In this document: in pieces, positions 63,807-64,000 of the stretch
How the letters are laid out: each line of letters begins with the position of its first letter
Numbering within the stretch: the first letter of the stretch is position 1
Assembly (NCBI GenBank): GCA_021824565.1
Contig: JAKAKL010000022.1
Location: forward strand, 1-64,000
Length of the DNA stretch: 64,000 nucleotides
Direction of reading: 5' to 3'
Origin: Bacteroidota bacterium
Lineage (GTDB): Bacteria > Bacteroidota > Ignavibacteria > Ignavibacteriales > Ignavibacteriaceae
Notes under the pieces: model-generated
What the model saw: only the letters and a program-made list of their open reading frames with translations
Databases searched by the model: none
What the model was told of the DNA's origin: nothing
Position numbers and translations under genes: made by a program

Positions 63807-64000
63807 TCAAGAAATTTTATTTAGCTGTTCGATAAGTTCTTTTTCGCTTCTAAAACCATTGTTAACGAAGACCGGCTTTTTATCTCGCGATATAATAACC
63901 GTACTTGGAACGGTCCTTATCTTAAATGAAGAAACTATATCTTCTTTCTCAAAGGCATTAATATCAACAAGATTAAATCTTCCGCGGTTCCTTTGAAGCC
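63807..64000 (-). CDS. Thioredoxin-fold protein, C-terminal end, partial
   Basis: The minus-strand frame stops at TGA (63807-63809) and is open to the window edge (63 codons seen). It reads NLVDINAFEKEDIVSSF, KIRTVPSTVIISRD and KKPVFVNNGFRSEKELIEQL. The cis-Pro in RTVPST, the following beta strand and the final glycine are the thioredoxin C-terminal half. The active-site Cys pair would lie outside the window. It could be a thioredoxin or a periplasmic relative; its start and domain setup are not visible. Confidence 0.8.
   Translation of the reverse strand, partial: LQRNRGRFNLVDINAFEKEDIVSSFKIRTVPSTVIISRDKKPVFVNNGFRSEKELIEQLNKIS

Noticed and set aside
1-64000. tRNA or rRNA genes
   Set aside because: No tRNA-like cloverleaf with a CCA-adjacent acceptor stem, and no conserved rRNA segments, were seen in the gaps. 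A covariance-model scan (tRNAscan-SE, Infernal) would settle it.

Overview
The window is about 64 kb of AT-rich bacterial chromosome, densely coding, with no rRNA, tRNA, transposase, integrase, CRISPR array or prophage that I could recognise. The gene set points to the Bacteroidota/Chlorobiota/Ignavibacteriota superphylum, most plausibly an Ignavibacteria-like organism. The evidence is a C-terminal type IX secretion sorting domain at the left edge, Asp-box (BNR) and large beta-barrel surface proteins, TAnnTTTG-type -7 promoter boxes, a TPP-riboswitch-controlled TonB receptor and many TTG starts. This placement is inference; no marker gene was compared.

Layout. 1-713: the tail of a secreted protein and a VOC-fold protein. 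986-8596: a PP2C phosphatase overlapping a Ser/Thr kinase that carries a C-terminal seven-unit beta-propeller, then murA, a membrane-anchored HExxH protein and a CCA-adding-type nucleotidyltransferase. 8825-16175: a tripartite MacAB/TolC-like exporter with one separate ATPase and three FtsX/MacB-type permeases, the last two a tandem duplicate. 16176-17497: an unusual non-coding stretch with a degenerate 21-bp tandem repeat, a frameshifted small conserved gene and a long hairpin. 17498-26710: envelope proteins (three barrel-type), a Nudix hydrolase and a very large Asp-box protein.

26842-29546: pfkB-type kinase, mtnA and recO. 29624-34655: a Do-like protease with a clear terminator, aroC, a metallo-beta-lactamase-fold hydrolase and a two-gene ABC system whose ATPase has lost most catalytic motifs. 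34700-39282: a carboxyltransferase subunit and a lytic transglycosylase with seven LysM domains. 39320-43996: a thiamine operon of TPP riboswitch plus attenuator, TonB receptor, thiamine pyrophosphokinase and sodium/solute symporter. On the minus strand, 47193-43965 holds smpB, tyrS, pyruvoyl arginine decarboxylase and a TerC-like protein. 47474-52947: a GH13 amylase, a sugar MFS transporter and a thioredoxin-fold protein with a possible starch-binding-like module. 53251-58728: a UPF0316 protein, pcm, miaA, a split AtuA pair, prfB with its programmed frameshift and an MGMT-like protein. 58735-60141 (minus): PspC/LiaF-like envelope-stress proteins. 60358-64000: nadE, a DsbD-like reductase and the end of a thioredoxin-fold gene.

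The most unusual items are the 21-bp repeat array and adjacent frameshifted gene, the kinase/beta-propeller fusion with its phosphatase beside murA, the degenerate ABC ATPase, and the symporter as a candidate thiamine transporter. None can be proven novel without database searches.
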